Assembly: GCF_019203965.1 (NCBI RefSeq)
Contig: NZ_CP076448.1
Coordinates: 2,123,001-2,187,000 of the forward strand
DNA length: 64,000 bases
Source: Elioraea tepida
GTDB lineage: Bacteria > Pseudomonadota > Alphaproteobacteria > Acetobacterales > Acetobacteraceae
Direction of reading: 5' to 3'
Each line of letters begins with the position of its first letter. The first letter of the stretch is position 1. The notes under the pieces are model-generated. The model was not told the DNA's origin, made no database searches, and worked only from the letters and a program-made list of their open reading frames with translations. This document shows positions 20,428 to 29,923 of the stretch, piece after piece. A program made the position numbers and the translations under genes.

Positions 20428-21180
20428 ATGAAGGGCATGAGGACGTTCCTGCTGGCGACAGCCTCGGTCGCGATCGTCGGGGTCGGCGCGGCTGACGCGT
20501 CGCCATTGACCATCAACAGCAGTGTCGGCGGCGCCCCGAACGTCGCCGGGGTGACCCGCGACAACTTCGACTGGATGACGCCGGGCTCCGGAACGCCCCA
20601 AGGCCCCTCGCCGCAGAGCGGCATTACCGTCAACCTCTTGCCCAACGCGCTCGTCGTCACGGGGTCCATGAGTGGGCAATACGCCGCCCCGTTCCTCTCT
20701 GGCGGCAATGGCATCGGCTTCGGCAACCCGATCGGCACCGCCAACCAGCCGAATGGCCCCGACACGACCCCTTACATAACGTCGGGCTCGTTCGGGGCGG
20801 TGGTCGGCGCGGCAGCCGAGATTGTGCTTCCGGGGAGCGGGGGATACACATATTTCGGCCTGCTCTGGGGCTCGGTCGATACCTACAACACGCTGAGCTT
20901 CTACAATGGCACGACGCTGATCGGCTCGATCACCGGTTCGGACGTGATCGCGAGCCCGATCGGTGATCAGGGCGTGAATGGGACTGTCTACGTCAACATC
21001 ACCTCGACGGTTCCCTTCACCCGCGTGGTGGCGACCTCGAGCCAGTTCGCCTTCGAGTTCGACAACATCGCATTCGCCAGGGACAATCCGTTCAACGTCC
21101 CCGCTCCGGCGGCACTCGGGGTGTTCGGCGTGGCCCTGCTCGGCCTCGCCTGGGCGACGCGCCGCCGCCGCACGGCCTGA
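20428..21180 (+). CDS. PEP-CTERM (VPxP-type) sorted exported protein
   Basis: The 250-residue product starts with a signal peptide (MKGMRTFLLATASVAIVG, cleavage near ADASP) preceded by AGGAGA. The body is Gly/Asn/Thr/Ser-rich with predicted beta strands and no Cys. The C-terminus is a textbook sorting tail: VPAP, a hydrophobic helix, then RRRR. Such tails are cut by an exosortase/EpsH, and the proteins usually go to the surface or the exopolysaccharide matrix. No exosortase is in this window. The body resembles PEP-CTERM proteins with lectin-like or 'FDNIAF' folds, but the function is unknown. A strong terminator follows. Confidence 0.85.
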   Translation: MKGMRTFLLATASVAIVGVGAADASPLTINSSVGGAPNVAGVTRDNFDWMTPGSGTPQGPSPQSGITVNLLPNALVVTGSMSGQYAAPFLSGGNGIGFGNPIGTANQPNGPDTTPYITSGSFGAVVGAAAEIVLPGSGGYTYFGLLWGSVDTYNTLSFYNGTTLIGSITGSDVIASPIGDQGVNGTVYVNITSTVPFTRVVATSSQFAFEFDNIAFARDNPFNVPAPAALGVFGVALLGLAWATRRRRTA

Positions 21181-21205
21181 CGCTTCGCCTCACAGCATTC
21201 GACAG

Positions 21206-21237
21206 GGGGCGGCCCACCGCGGCCGCCCCTTCTTGTT
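21206..21237 (+). terminator. Intrinsic terminator after the PEP-CTERM gene
   Basis: A perfect 9-bp stem GGGGCGGCC (21206-21214) / GGCCGCCCC (21221-21229) with a 6-base loop is followed by TTCTTGTT. It begins 26 bases after the PEP-CTERM stop. Its T-rich tail touches the stop codon of the convergent thioesterase gene, so both units end at the same place. Confidence 0.85.
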
Positions 21238-21632
21238 CATCCCCGCACCGGCCTCGGGCGCCCGGCCGCGTCGAGCGCGACGAAGGTGAAGGTCGCGACC
21301 GTCACGCGCTCATGCGCCTCTGCCTCGCGCGGCCGCCGCCAGAGACTGACCCGGTAGCGAAGCGAGGTCCGGCCGATGCCAAGAAGCTCGGCCCAGACCG
21401 ACACCTCGTCCCCCACCTTCACCGGGCGATGGAACGACAGCGCATCGACCGCCACGGTCGCGACCCTGCCACGCGCCTCGCGCGCGGCCGCGATTCCGCC
21501 ACCGAGATCCATCTGCGCGAGCACCCAACCGCCGAAGATGTCTCCGGCGGGGTTCGTGTCACCCGGCATCGCGAGCGTGCGCAGAGCCGGTTCGCCTGCG
21601 GGCGGTGTTTCGGGAATCTCCGGTCCGGCCAT
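21237..21632 (-). CDS. Acyl-CoA thioesterase, YciA-like hotdog fold
   Basis: The 131-residue protein is a single hotdog domain that hydrolyses acyl-CoA to free CoA and acid. The active-site strip TNPAGDIFGGWVLAQMD (about residues 25-41) with its catalytic Asp matches YciA/BACH-type thioesterases. TVAVDALSFHRPVKVGDEV and the C-terminal ATFTFVALD also fit. AAGGGAA lies eight bases before ATG 21632. zapE ends 11 bases upstream, so the two may be cotranscribed. The preferred acyl chain cannot be told from sequence. Confidence 0.9.
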   Translation of the reverse strand: MAGPEIPETPPAGEPALRTLAMPGDTNPAGDIFGGWVLAQMDLGGGIAAAREARGRVATVAVDALSFHRPVKVGDEVSVWAELLGIGRTSLRYRVSLWRRPREAEAHERVTVATFTFVALDAAGRPRPVRG

Positions 21633-21643
21633 CGTCGTTCCCT

Positions 21644-22825
21644 TCAGGTGAGGTGCGGCAGGGCGAGATAGTCCTCGCTCTGCATCTCCATCAGCCGGCT
21701 CGCGGTGCGCTGGAACATGGCCGCGTTCTCGCCGCGTTCGTAGAGCCGGTCGGGGATGTCGTCGGCGGAGGCGACAAGCTTCACCCGGTGCTCGTAGAGC
21801 GCATCGATCAGCGTGATGAACCGGCGCGCGCGGTCGAAGTTCTCCGGCGAGAGGCGGGGGATCCGGTCGAGCACGAGAGCGTTGAGGTGGGTCGCGAGAG
21901 CGAGATAGTCCGCCGGGCCGAGGGCGGCGCCGCAGAGCGTCTCGAAATCCGCCCGGGCGACGTGGTTGAGCGCGAGCGGCAGGGTGACGCGTCGGCCCAG
22001 CACCTCGAGCGTCATCGGCCGAGCGACCCCTTCGCCCGCGAGCGCGGCGAAGGCGGTGGAAAGCGCAGCCTCCGCCCGCTCGTCGGCCGGCGACCACCAG
22101 GTGCGCATGCCGATCAGTCGGTCGCGCCGGTAGTCGCGGCCGCCGTCGAGAACGATCACCTCGAGCCGTTCCTTCAGCAGCGCGATGAAGGGGAGGAACC
22201 GGTCACGCTGCAGCCCGTCCTTGTAGAGCTCGTCCGGCACCGTGTTGGAGGTCGCGACCACCACAACGCCGCGGGCGAACAGGGCCTCGAACAGTCGCCC
22301 GAGGATCATCGCATCGGCGATGTCGTGCACCTGGAACTCGTCGAAGCAGAGGAGCAGCGCCCGGGCCGCAACCTGGTCGGCGAGGACCGGGATCGGGTCG
22401 GCCCCGCTCGCCTTCTGGCGGAACAGGTGCAGGAAGGCGTGCACCTCCTGCATGAAGGCGTGGAAATGAACCCGGCGCTTGCGCGCCACCGGAGCGGAGG
22501 CGAAGAAGAGATCCATCAGCATCGACTTGCCGCGGCCGACGGACCCGACGAGGTAGAGCCCCTGCGGGGCGTCCATCCCGTCCTCGCGCACGCGTCGCTG
22601 CCGCGCCGCACGGCCGCGGCCGAAGCCGAAGCGGCTTCGGAACGCCTCGAGCACCCCGCCCTGCCGCGGCGAAGGCGAATATCCCGCGAGTGCACGCCAC
22701 AGGCCCTGAAGCCGCTCGGCGGCGAATTCCTGAGCCGGATCGGGCAGAAGTTCGCCGCGGGCGATGCGCGCGCGCCAGGCAGGCAGCGGCCCCTCGGCGA
22801 TGGTGGTCTCTGCGGTCGCGTCCAT
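21644..22825 (-). CDS. zapE: Cell division ATPase ZapE (AFG1/LACE1 family)
   Basis: ZapE is an AAA-type ATPase; in E. coli it binds FtsZ and is needed for division under heat or low oxygen, and its mitochondrial relative Afg1 acts in protein quality control. Walker A (GSVGRGKS, about 94-101), Walker B ([12 protein letters not shown], about 157-168) and the sensor region [15 protein letters not shown] are clear. The 393-residue length is normal. In alphaproteobacteria zapE often lies just upstream of mdh-sucCD; here the thioesterase, PEP-CTERM and fliIJ genes separate them on the map. Confidence 0.93.
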   Translation of the reverse strand: MDATAETTIAEGPLPAWRARIARGELLPDPAQEFAAERLQGLWRALAGYSPSPRQGGVLEAFRSRFGFGRGRAARQRRVREDGMDAPQGLYLVGSVGRGKSMLMDLFFASAPVARKRRVHFHAFMQEVHAFLHLFRQKASGADPIPVLADQVAARALLLCFDEFQVHDIADAMILGRLFEALFARGVVVVATSNTVPDELYKDGLQRDRFLPFIALLKERLEVIVLDGGRDYRRDRLIGMRTWWSPADERAEAALSTAFAALAGEGVARPMTLEVLGRRVTLPLALNHVARADFETLCGAALGPADYLALATHLNALVLDRIPRLSPENFDRARRFITLIDALYEHRVKLVASADDIPDRLYERGENAAMFQRTASRLMEMQSEDYLALPHLT

Positions 22826-22963
22826 CCGCTCCGCGCCTTAGCCGAACCGCGGAGGCGCGGCAACGCAGCGCGCGCGCCCAAGGCACATGGCGCGCGCTCG
22901 GCGGCGTTCCGTGGACGACGGCGCGGCGGCTGCGAGCCGACGGTCAGACCGCCGCGGTCGGCG

Positions 22964-24391
22964 TCAGGCGCCGGCGGCGCATGCGGCGCGGAACACGGCG
23001 GCATAGGCGCCGGCGCGGCGCGACCAGGAGAGGTCGGCGCGCATACCGGCGCGCTGCATCCCGGCCCAGGCCTCGCCGTCGGCGAACAGCTCCGCCGCGC
23101 GGAGAATGGCGGCGCCGAGAGCCGAAGCCGTAACGGGGAAGAACTGGATCCCTGTAGCCACGCCCGCCTCGAGCGCGGCGGCGTTGGCGTCGATCACCGT
23201 GTCGGCGAGCCCCCCGACGCGCGACACGACCGGAACGCAGCCGTAGCGCAGCCCGTAGAGCTGGGTGAGGCCGCAGGGCTCGAAGCGCGAGGGAACGAGC
23301 ACCGCATCGGCGCCGCCAAACATCAGATGCGACAGTGCCTCATCGAAGCCGATGCGCACGCCGACACGGCCGGGATGCGACGCCGCGGCGGCGAGGAACG
23401 CGCCCTCGAGCGCGGCATCGCCGGTGCCGAGCAGGGCAAGCCTCCCGCCCGCGCCGAGCAGGAGAGGCAGCGCCTCGGCGATCAGGTCGATCCCCTTCTG
23501 CCAGGTGAGGCGGCTGACCACGGCGAACAGCGGCCCCGGGCCGGGGCCGAGGCCGAAGGCCGCCTCGACGGCGGCGCGGTTGTGCGCGCGCAAGCTTAGC
23601 GTTCCGATGTCGTAGCGTCGTGGCAGCGCGGCATCCGTCTCGGGGGACCACACCTCTATGTCGATGCCGTTGACGATCCCCGTGATCCGATCCTTCCGCG
23701 CCCGGATCAGACCATCAAGCCCCATACCCCCCTCCGGTGTCGCGATCTCGCGCGCGTAGGTCGGGCTCACGGTGATGATCCGGTCGGCGTAGTGGAGCCC
23801 CGCCTTCAGGAACCCCACACCGCCGTAATACTCGACGCCGTCGACCGCGAAGGCCTCCGCCGGAAGGCCGAGGGCGGGGAAGAGCTCCGCCCCGAACTGG
23901 CCCTGGAAGGCGAGATTGTGCACCGAGAGAACGGAGGGAACGCGCGGGCCCGGGGCGAAGGCGAGATAGGCCGGGGCGAGCCCCGCCTGCCAGTCATGCG
24001 CGTGCAGAAGGTCGAACCGCGGCAGAGCCGTCCGGCCCGTCGCGATGGCGGCTGCGACGCGTGCGAGCGCGGCGAAGCGGAGCGCGTTGTCCGGCCAATC
24101 CGCCCCGTCAGGGCGCCGGTAGGGGTCGCCCGGCCGGTCGAACAGCGCCGGCGCGTCGAAGGTGACGAGATCGAGCGCCCCGGCGCGCCCTGCGACGAGC
24201 CGTCCTTCCGGAACCGACCCGATCTCGCAGGCCTCGGCGAGCGCTGCCCGCACGGCAGGATAGCCGGGCAGGAGCGTCGTCACCGCCACGCCATGCGCGG
24301 CGAGCGCCGCGGGAAGAGCACCGACCACGTCGGCGAGCCCTCCCGTCTTGACGAGCGGGAAGCACTCGGAGGCGACGGCGAGCACCCGCAC
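22964..24391 (-). CDS. glgA: Glycogen synthase (ADP-glucose dependent)
   Basis: GlgA (GT5 family) extends alpha-1,4-glucan from ADP-glucose. The ADP-glucose-binding KTGGLADV motif starts at Lys15. The C-terminal GT-B domain has SRLTWQKGIDLI and the catalytic-loop SRFEPCGLTQLYGLRYG. Length 475 is typical. The start is GTG 24391, six bases after the glgC stop, so glgC-glgA form an operon in which the donor is made and then used. No branching enzyme or phosphorylase gene is in the window. Confidence 0.96.
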   Translation of the reverse strand: MRVLAVASECFPLVKTGGLADVVGALPAALAAHGVAVTTLLPGYPAVRAALAEACEIGSVPEGRLVAGRAGALDLVTFDAPALFDRPGDPYRRPDGADWPDNALRFAALARVAAAIATGRTALPRFDLLHAHDWQAGLAPAYLAFAPGPRVPSVLSVHNLAFQGQFGAELFPALGLPAEAFAVDGVEYYGGVGFLKAGLHYADRIITVSPTYAREIATPEGGMGLDGLIRARKDRITGIVNGIDIEVWSPETDAALPRRYDIGTLSLRAHNRAAVEAAFGLGPGPGPLFAVVSRLTWQKGIDLIAEALPLLLGAGGRLALLGTGDAALEGAFLAAAASHPGRVGVRIGFDEALSHLMFGGADAVLVPSRFEPCGLTQLYGLRYGCVPVVSRVGGLADTVIDANAAALEAGVATGIQFFPVTASALGAAILRAAELFADGEAWAGMQRAGMRADLSWSRRAGAYAAVFRAACAAGA

Positions 24392-24397
24392 CGCTGC

Positions 24398-25666
24398 TCA
24401 CCCGGCGAGCCGGTCGATCATCGCCTGCGTGATCAGGCACACGCCCTTCTCGGTGCGGCGGAAGCGCGTCGCGTCGAGCTCTGGGTCCTCGCCGACGACA
24501 AGGCCCTCTGGGATGGTGACGCCGCGGTCGACCACCACCTTCTTCAGCCGCGCGTGCCGGCCGATCGTCACGTCGGGGAGGATCACGCTCTCCTCGATCC
24601 GCGAATACGAGCGTGCGTGCACGCCGGTGAACAGGAGCGACCGGCGCACCGAGGCGCCGGAGACGATGCAGTTGCCCGAGACGAGCGAGGAGATCGCCTC
24701 GCCGCGTCGCCCCGCCTCGTCATGCACGAACTTCGCCGGCGGCGTGATCTCGGCATGCGTCCAGATCGGCCAGGAACGGTCATAGAGGTCGAGCTGCGGC
24801 ACCACCGCGGTGAGGTCGATGTTCGCCTCCCAGTAGGCGTCGACCGTTCCGACGTCGCGCCAGTAGGCGACGCGCTCCTCCGCCGAGCGGACGCAGGAGC
24901 GCTCGAACCGGTGCGCGATCGCCTTCCCGTTGCGCACGATGTAGGGAATGATGTCGCCGCCAAAATCGTGTCCCGACTGCGGGTCGGCCGCGTCGCGGCG
25001 GAGCTGGTCGAACAGGAACGACACCTCGAACACGTAGATTCCCATCGAGGCGAGCGCGACCTCGGGCCGGCCCGGCAGCCCGGGCGGGTCTTTCGGCTTC
25101 TCGAGGAACTCGACGATCCGGTCGTCGGCATCGACCTGCATCACCCCGAAGCTGCGCGCCGCCTGCCTCGGCACCTCGATCACGCCGACCGTCACGTCGG
25201 CCCGGCGTTCGACGTGGTCGCGCAGCATCGGCTCGTAGTCCATCTTGTAGATGTGGTCGCCCGCGAGGATCACGAGATAGCGCGGGCCGTAGCTCTCGAT
25301 GATGTCGATGTTCTGGTAGACGGCATCGGCCGTGCCCGCGTACCAGCGCTCGTCGCCGCCGCGCTGCGAGGCGGGCAGGATGTCGAAGCTCTCGTTCCGC
25401 TCGGGGCGGAAGAAGCTCCAGCCGCGCTGCAGGTGGCGGATCAGGCTGTGTGCCTTGTACTGCGTGGCGACCCCGATGCGCCTGATCCCCGAATTCAGCG
25501 CGTTGGAGAGGGCGAAGTCGATGATGCGCGTCTTGCCGCCGAAGAAGACGGCGGGCTTGGCGCGACGGTCGGTCAGCTCCATCAGCCGGCTGCCGCGGCC
25601 GCCCGCGAGCACATAGGCCATGGCCTCGCGCGCCAGCGGGCCCGACCAGTCGCGCGTTCCTGTCAT
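24398..25666 (-). CDS. glgC: Glucose-1-phosphate adenylyltransferase
   Basis: GlgC makes ADP-glucose from ATP and glucose-1-phosphate and is the controlled step of glycogen synthesis. The nucleotide-binding motif [19 protein letters not shown] lies at about residues 21-39. The substrate-binding region around [20 protein letters not shown] is typical of bacterial GlgC, and a C-terminal left-handed beta-helix region carries repeats ([29 protein letters not shown]). Length 422. ATG 25666 is preceded by GGGAGGGG. Allosteric control by glycolytic intermediates is expected from the family but not provable here. Confidence 0.96.
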   Translation of the reverse strand: MTGTRDWSGPLAREAMAYVLAGGRGSRLMELTDRRAKPAVFFGGKTRIIDFALSNALNSGIRRIGVATQYKAHSLIRHLQRGWSFFRPERNESFDILPASQRGGDERWYAGTADAVYQNIDIIESYGPRYLVILAGDHIYKMDYEPMLRDHVERRADVTVGVIEVPRQAARSFGVMQVDADDRIVEFLEKPKDPPGLPGRPEVALASMGIYVFEVSFLFDQLRRDAADPQSGHDFGGDIIPYIVRNGKAIAHRFERSCVRSAEERVAYWRDVGTVDAYWEANIDLTAVVPQLDLYDRSWPIWTHAEITPPAKFVHDEAGRRGEAISSLVSGNCIVSGASVRRSLLFTGVHARSYSRIEESVILPDVTIGRHARLKKVVVDRGVTIPEGLVVGEDPELDATRFRRTEKGVCLITQAMIDRLAG

Positions 25667-25763
25667 CGAGGCCCCTCCCGCAGCTTCCCGGTCTTGCCGC
25701 GATCATTAGCCGAAGCGGCCTGCCGGTGTCCAAGCACGCGGCCGGGCGTGTGCCGCCGCGGTC

Positions 25764-27620
25764 TCAGCCTACGGCGCGGGCCTTGAACTCGGCGATGAGG
25801 GAGGCGATCCGTGCGGGGTCTGACTGCTCCATCACCGCGCGCGCGAAGCGGGCGCAATCGTCGATCGCGACCGACCGCACCGCCTGCTTCACCCGCGGCA
25901 CCGCGCCCGAGGTCATCGACAGCGAGCGTATGCCGAGGCCGAGGAGGAGCGGCGTCAGCCGCGGGTCGCCCGCGATCTCGCCGCAGACGGAGACCGGCAT
26001 GCGCATCCTGAGCGCGGCTTCGGTCGCGAACTGCATCAGCCTCAAGACGGCCGGGTGGAGCGGGTCGTAGAGGTGGCTCGCCCCGGTCTCGGCGCGATCG
26101 ACCGCGAGGGTGTACATCGCGAGGTCGTTCGTTCCGATCGCGAAGAAGTCCGCTTCGAGCGCGAGGCTGTCGGCGGCGAGCGCCGCCCCCGGCGTCTCGA
26201 TCATGATGCCGAGCGGCGGCAGCGGATCGGGCAGATCAAGGCCGCGGCGGCGGAGCCGCCGTGCGACGCGGTCGTAGAGGTCGCGCGCCTCGCGCACTTC
26301 AGCGGGCGTGGTCACCATCGGCAACAGCACCCGCACCGGACCGCGCAAAGCAGCGCGCAGGATGGCGGCGAGCTGCGTCTCGAACAGGTCGGTCTCCTTG
26401 AGCAGGAGCCTGATCCCGCGCACGCCGAGGGCGGGATTGTCACCGCCCGCGCCGGGAACGAGGCCGCGCGACACAAGGCTCTCGATCTGCTTCTCGCCGC
26501 CCCAGTCGAGCACACGGATCGTCACCGGGTCGCCCTGCATCGCGTCGACCACCTGGGCGTAGGCCTCGGCCTGGACGTCCTCGTCGGGCACGTCGTCGCG
26601 GTTCATGAACAGGAACTCGGTGCGCAACAGACCGATCCCGACGGCGCCCGACTGGGCGATCATCGGCAGCTCCATGGGCAGCTCGAGATTGGCCTGGAGC
26701 TCCACGGTCTCGCCGTCCTTCGTCACCGCCGGCAGGCGCCGGAGCTTGGCGAGGCGCTGCTTCTCGCGCGCGTAGGCCGCGAGCGCGCGACGGGCCGCGG
26801 CGAGGGTGGCCGGGGTGGGGTTCAGCGTCACGGTTCCGGCTGTGCCGTCCACCACAACGGTGGTTCCGGGGGTGGCGTGTTCCATCAGCCCGGCGACGCC
26901 GAGCACAGCCGGCAGACCGAGGGCGCGCAGCATGATCGCGGTGTGGCCCTCGAGCCCGCCTTCTTCGGCGGCGACACCGGCGAGCCGCGCCGGCTCGAGC
27001 AGCGCCGCATCCGATGGCGTCAGGAGCTCGGCGGCGAGCACCGATCCGTCCGGTAGGGTGGCGTAGTTCCGCCACGGCGTGGCGGTGAGGTTGCGCAGGA
27101 GCCTGCGGCCGATCTCGCGCACCTCGTCGGCGCGGCGCTGGCGTGCGGCGCGGTCGTCGCTGCCGGAGGAGGCCATCGCCTCGGCCAGAGCCTCGGCCTC
27201 GTCCGCCACCGCCGCCTCGGCATTGATCCGCTTCTCCGCGATCGCGCGCCGGATGCCGCGGATCAGGCGGCTGTTGCCGAGCATCTGCGCATAGGCGTCG
27301 AGCAGCGGCTCGAGCTCGCGGTTGGCGTCCTCGGGCAGGATCGAGAGCCGGGCGCGAAGCTTCGCGAGCTGCTTGCGCGAGGCCGCGACGGCGGCGTCGA
27401 AGCGCTCGATCTCCCAGGCCACCTGGTGGTCGAAGAGCTCGCGCCGCTCGATCCGTGGCGTGCTCTCGGTCGCGGTGGCGAGCCGGCCGATGCCGATGCC
27501 CGGAGAGACGGCGAGCCCGTGCAGGACGCGCTCCGCGGCGGACGGCCCGCGCCGGGGCTCGCGCGCGGGGGGCTGGCCGTCGCCGCCGCTTTTGCGGGAG
27601 GGCCGCGTATCAGTCCTCAT
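25764..27620 (-). CDS. ptsP: Phosphoenolpyruvate-protein phosphotransferase (PTS enzyme I)
   Basis: EI takes phosphate from PEP and passes it to HPr. The PEP-utilising mobile domain carries the phosphorylated His226 in EEGGLEGHTAIMLRALGLP, and the PEP-binding barrel has LRTEFLFMNR, GTNDLAMYTLAVDR and the active-site Cys in SVCGEIAGD. At 618 residues it has no GAF domain, so it is nearer to EI than to full-length PtsP, though the GLEGH sequence replaces the usual TSH. About 30 extra N-terminal residues are Arg/Pro/Gly-rich. It overlaps the HPr gene by 11 bases. No sugar permease is nearby, so the chain is probably regulatory. Confidence 0.93.
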   Translation of the reverse strand: MRTDTRPSRKSGGDGQPPAREPRRGPSAAERVLHGLAVSPGIGIGRLATATESTPRIERRELFDHQVAWEIERFDAAVAASRKQLAKLRARLSILPEDANRELEPLLDAYAQMLGNSRLIRGIRRAIAEKRINAEAAVADEAEALAEAMASSGSDDRAARQRRADEVREIGRRLLRNLTATPWRNYATLPDGSVLAAELLTPSDAALLEPARLAGVAAEEGGLEGHTAIMLRALGLPAVLGVAGLMEHATPGTTVVVDGTAGTVTLNPTPATLAAARRALAAYAREKQRLAKLRRLPAVTKDGETVELQANLELPMELPMIAQSGAVGIGLLRTEFLFMNRDDVPDEDVQAEAYAQVVDAMQGDPVTIRVLDWGGEKQIESLVSRGLVPGAGGDNPALGVRGIRLLLKETDLFETQLAAILRAALRGPVRVLLPMVTTPAEVREARDLYDRVARRLRRRGLDLPDPLPPLGIMIETPGAALAADSLALEADFFAIGTNDLAMYTLAVDRAETGASHLYDPLHPAVLRLMQFATEAALRMRMPVSVCGEIAGDPRLTPLLLGLGIRSLSMTSGAVPRVKQAVRSVAIDDCARFARAVMEQSDPARIASLIAEFKARAVG

Positions 27621-27975
27621 GGAAGCCGGCCTCGATGAGGCCGGCGAGCGCGTCGAGCGCCTCGCGCGCGTCCCAGCCCTCGGCCTCGAGGATGACGGGG
27701 CAGCCCTGCCCCGCGCCGAGCATCATCAGGCCCATGATCGAGCGGCCGGAGACGGCCATGCCGTTCTTGCGCACCGTGATGCAGGCCGAGAAGGTCTCGG
27801 CGAGCTTGACAAACTTCGCCGCGGCGCGGGCGTGCAGGCCGCGCTGATTGCGGATCACGAGCTCGCGCACCAGAGGCGGCGGCGCGTTCGGGTCCCTCTC
27901 AGCCGGGAACGGGTCGGCCGGATCGCTCGGGCCCTCCTTGGGCCAGTCCTCGCCGATCGATTCCTCTGGGTTCAT
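27610..27975 (-). CDS. ptsH: HPr phosphocarrier with N-terminal extension
   Basis: HPr relays phosphate from EI to EIIA. The phosphorylated His48 is in NQRGLHARAAAKFV and the kinase-regulated Ser79 in SGRSIMGLMMLG, so both the PEP route and the HprK route can act on it. The core is about 87 residues, but an acidic, Pro-rich extension of about 35 residues precedes it (total 121; usual 85-90). ATG 27975 overlaps the EIIA stop as ATGA, and the 3' end overlaps ptsP by 11 bases, showing tight translational coupling. Confidence 0.94.
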   Translation of the reverse strand: MNPEESIGEDWPKEGPSDPADPFPAERDPNAPPPLVRELVIRNQRGLHARAAAKFVKLAETFSACITVRKNGMAVSGRSIMGLMMLGAGQGCPVILEAEGWDAREALDALAGLIEAGFHED

Positions 27976-28382
27976 CGCGGGTGCTCGTCGGAGAGAAGGC
28001 GCGAGGCGGCGCCGATGTATTTCCGCCCCGCATCCTGGGCGCAGGCGACCGCCGTGCGCAGCGGCTCGGTGGCGCGGACGGCGGCAAGCTTGACGAGCAT
28101 CGGCAGGTTCACGCCCGCAAGCACTTCGACGTTTCTGCCGTTCATCGCCGAGATCGCGAGGTTCGACGGCGTGCCGCCGAACATGTCGGTGAGCAGGACC
28201 ACGCCGTCGCCGGTATCCACCTGGGCGATGCCGCGGAGGATATCGGCGCGCCGGCTCTCCATGTCGTCGTCGGGGCCGATGCAGACCGTCGCCACGCCGG
28301 GCTGCGGGCCGACCACATGCTCCATCGCGAGCCTGAGCTCCTCGGCGAGCCGGCCGTGTGTGACGAGCACGAGCCCGATCAT
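27972..28382 (-). CDS. PTS EIIA component, mannose (Man) family
   Basis: The 136-residue EIIA-Man-type domain accepts phosphate from HPr on His9 (LVLVTHGRLAEEL) and keeps the family motif LLTDMFGGTPSNLA. In alphaproteobacteria this stand-alone EIIA has no membrane partner and serves regulation. It is four bases overlapped with the HPr gene and 55 bases downstream of rapZ. Alternative names ptsM or manX are used; I leave the symbol blank. Confidence 0.93.
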   Translation of the reverse strand: MIGLVLVTHGRLAEELRLAMEHVVGPQPGVATVCIGPDDDMESRRADILRGIAQVDTGDGVVLLTDMFGGTPSNLAISAMNGRNVEVLAGVNLPMLVKLAAVRATEPLRTAVACAQDAGRKYIGAASRLLSDEHPR

Positions 28383-28437
28383 GACGCCGCGCCCGAGCCT
28401 TGCCTCGGCGCCGACGCAGCGAGACTGAGGTGGGTGG

Positions 28438-29361
28438 TCATGGACCGTTGGTCACCTGTGCCGCCGTGCCGCCATCGGCTCTCGCGGTGTCCGGCGCCGT
28501 CCGGATGTCCCGGTGGGCGACGGAGACACGCCAGCCCCGCTCCCTGAGATCGGAGCCGAGCCTGTCGGCAACCATCACGGAACGGTGTCGGCCGCCCGTG
28601 CAGCCGATCGCGATGGTCAGATACTTCTTCCCCTCCCGGACATAGCGGGGCAAGAGCGGAAAAAGGAGGCCGGTCATGCGCCCGTAGAATGCGGCAAAAT
28701 CCGGGTCGCCGGCAACGTAGTCGGCGACCGAGGGATGGAGGCCGGTCAGCGGCTTCAGCTGCGCCTGGTAGTAGGGGTTCCTCAGGAATCGCACGTCAAA
28801 CACGAGGTCAGCCTCCCGCGGCAACCCCCGCGCGAAGGAAAAGCTCACGACGCCGATCCAGAGCGTGGAGTCGTCCGGCCGCGCGAAGCGCGCCTCCACC
28901 TGGGCACGCAGGTCAGGCAGCGGCATCTCGGAGGTGTCGAGCACCACGTCGGCGATCGCCTCGAGCGGGGCGAACAGCGCCCGTTCGCGCTGCACGCCCT
29001 CGAGCACGCCGCCCTGCTCCGCCATCGGGTGGCGCCTGCGGGTTTCGGTGTAGCGCCGCAGAAGCGTCTCCTCATCCGCTGTCAGGAACACGACGGTCAG
29101 GTCGAGCCCCTCGTCCGCGCGCGCTCGCTCGACCAGCGCCGCGGCGGCGGCGGCGTCGAGCCGGCCGCGCCGGGAGTCGAGGCCGATCGCAAGCGGCGTG
29201 GTGCGGTCCGCCGCGGCGAGCAGGGTCTCGATCACCGCAAGCGGCGGGGTGTCGATCGTCTCCCAGCCGAGATCCTCGAGCACCCGAAGCACCGAGGACC
29301 GGCCCGCTCCGGAGAGGCCGGTGATGAGCGCTACGGTCCGCCGCCGGAGCTCTTCCGTCAC
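28438..29361 (-). CDS. rapZ: RapZ-family nucleotide-binding / RNase adapter protein
   Basis: In E. coli RapZ presents the sRNA GlmZ to RNase E and so controls glucosamine-6-phosphate synthase. The N-terminal P-loop is GLSGAGRSS (about 15-23), with Arg where Lys is common. The C-terminal domain has [10 protein letters not shown], and the RNA-binding region [18 protein letters not shown]. About 307 residues. The start is GTG 29361, whose GTGA overlaps the hprK stop; longer in-frame readings upstream run through hprK in the wrong frame. The role in alphaproteobacteria is not established, and no GlmZ-like RNA is visible. Confidence 0.93.
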   Translation of the reverse strand: MTEELRRRTVALITGLSGAGRSSVLRVLEDLGWETIDTPPLAVIETLLAAADRTTPLAIGLDSRRGRLDAAAAAALVERARADEGLDLTVVFLTADEETLLRRYTETRRRHPMAEQGGVLEGVQRERALFAPLEAIADVVLDTSEMPLPDLRAQVEARFARPDDSTLWIGVVSFSFARGLPREADLVFDVRFLRNPYYQAQLKPLTGLHPSVADYVAGDPDFAAFYGRMTGLLFPLLPRYVREGKKYLTIAIGCTGGRHRSVMVADRLGSDLRERGWRVSVAHRDIRTAPDTARADGGTAAQVTNGP

Positions 29362-29837
29362 GGCGAGACCGCGGGCGTGACGCCGAGCGCGCCGCAGCGG
29401 CTCGCGGCGCGGCCCTCGAGCACGTCGAGCGCGAGCCGGATCCGGGCCACCGCCGACGGCGCCTCCGGGTCGATCATGATGGTCGGAACCGAGTGCCCGG
29501 CGAGCACGCTCTCTGCCGGCTCCGGCAGGCGCTCCTGCGACGCGCGCGGGGTGAGCGTGACGGCAAGGCGGAGGCGTGCGCGCGACACCGTGTCGCCAAG
29601 CCTCAGGATGCCGATGCCGCGCACCTCGATCAGTCCGGCGAGCGCGGCCGGGGCGGAGGCGAAGGCGCCCTCGGGCGTGGTCTCGATGTCCACGCGGTCG
29701 TCGGCGACGAGACGGAACCCGGACTCGATCAACCTCAGCGCGAGGTCGGACTTGCCGCTGCCCGGGGGGCCGAGCAGCAGCACGCCGGCCGGCCCGTCCG
29801 CCCTGTCGCGCGCGCAGCATGTCGCGTGGATCTGCAT
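29358..29837 (-). CDS. hprK: HPr kinase/phosphorylase, short alphaproteobacterial form
   Basis: HprK phosphorylates and dephosphorylates the regulatory Ser of HPr. This 159-residue form lacks the N-terminal domain of the Gram-positive enzyme (about 310) and is only the C-terminal kinase core, as usual in alphaproteobacteria. Walker A GPPGSGKS is at about 23-30, followed by LVADDRVDIE, and the HprK signature region EVRGIGIL is present. It lies 86 bases downstream of the sensor kinase and overlaps rapZ by four bases. Confidence 0.93.
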   Translation of the reverse strand: MQIHATCCARDRADGPAGVLLLGPPGSGKSDLALRLIESGFRLVADDRVDIETTPEGAFASAPAALAGLIEVRGIGILRLGDTVSRARLRLAVTLTPRASQERLPEPAESVLAGHSVPTIMIDPEAPSAVARIRLALDVLEGRAASRCGALGVTPAVSP

Positions 29838-29923
29838 CGTCGCCAGCCACTACCGCCCGAGCCGAGGGGCGGCTGTCAAGCGCGGCCTCCGCCGCGTTCC
29901 GCGCTCCTGCCTTGGGCGAGCGC

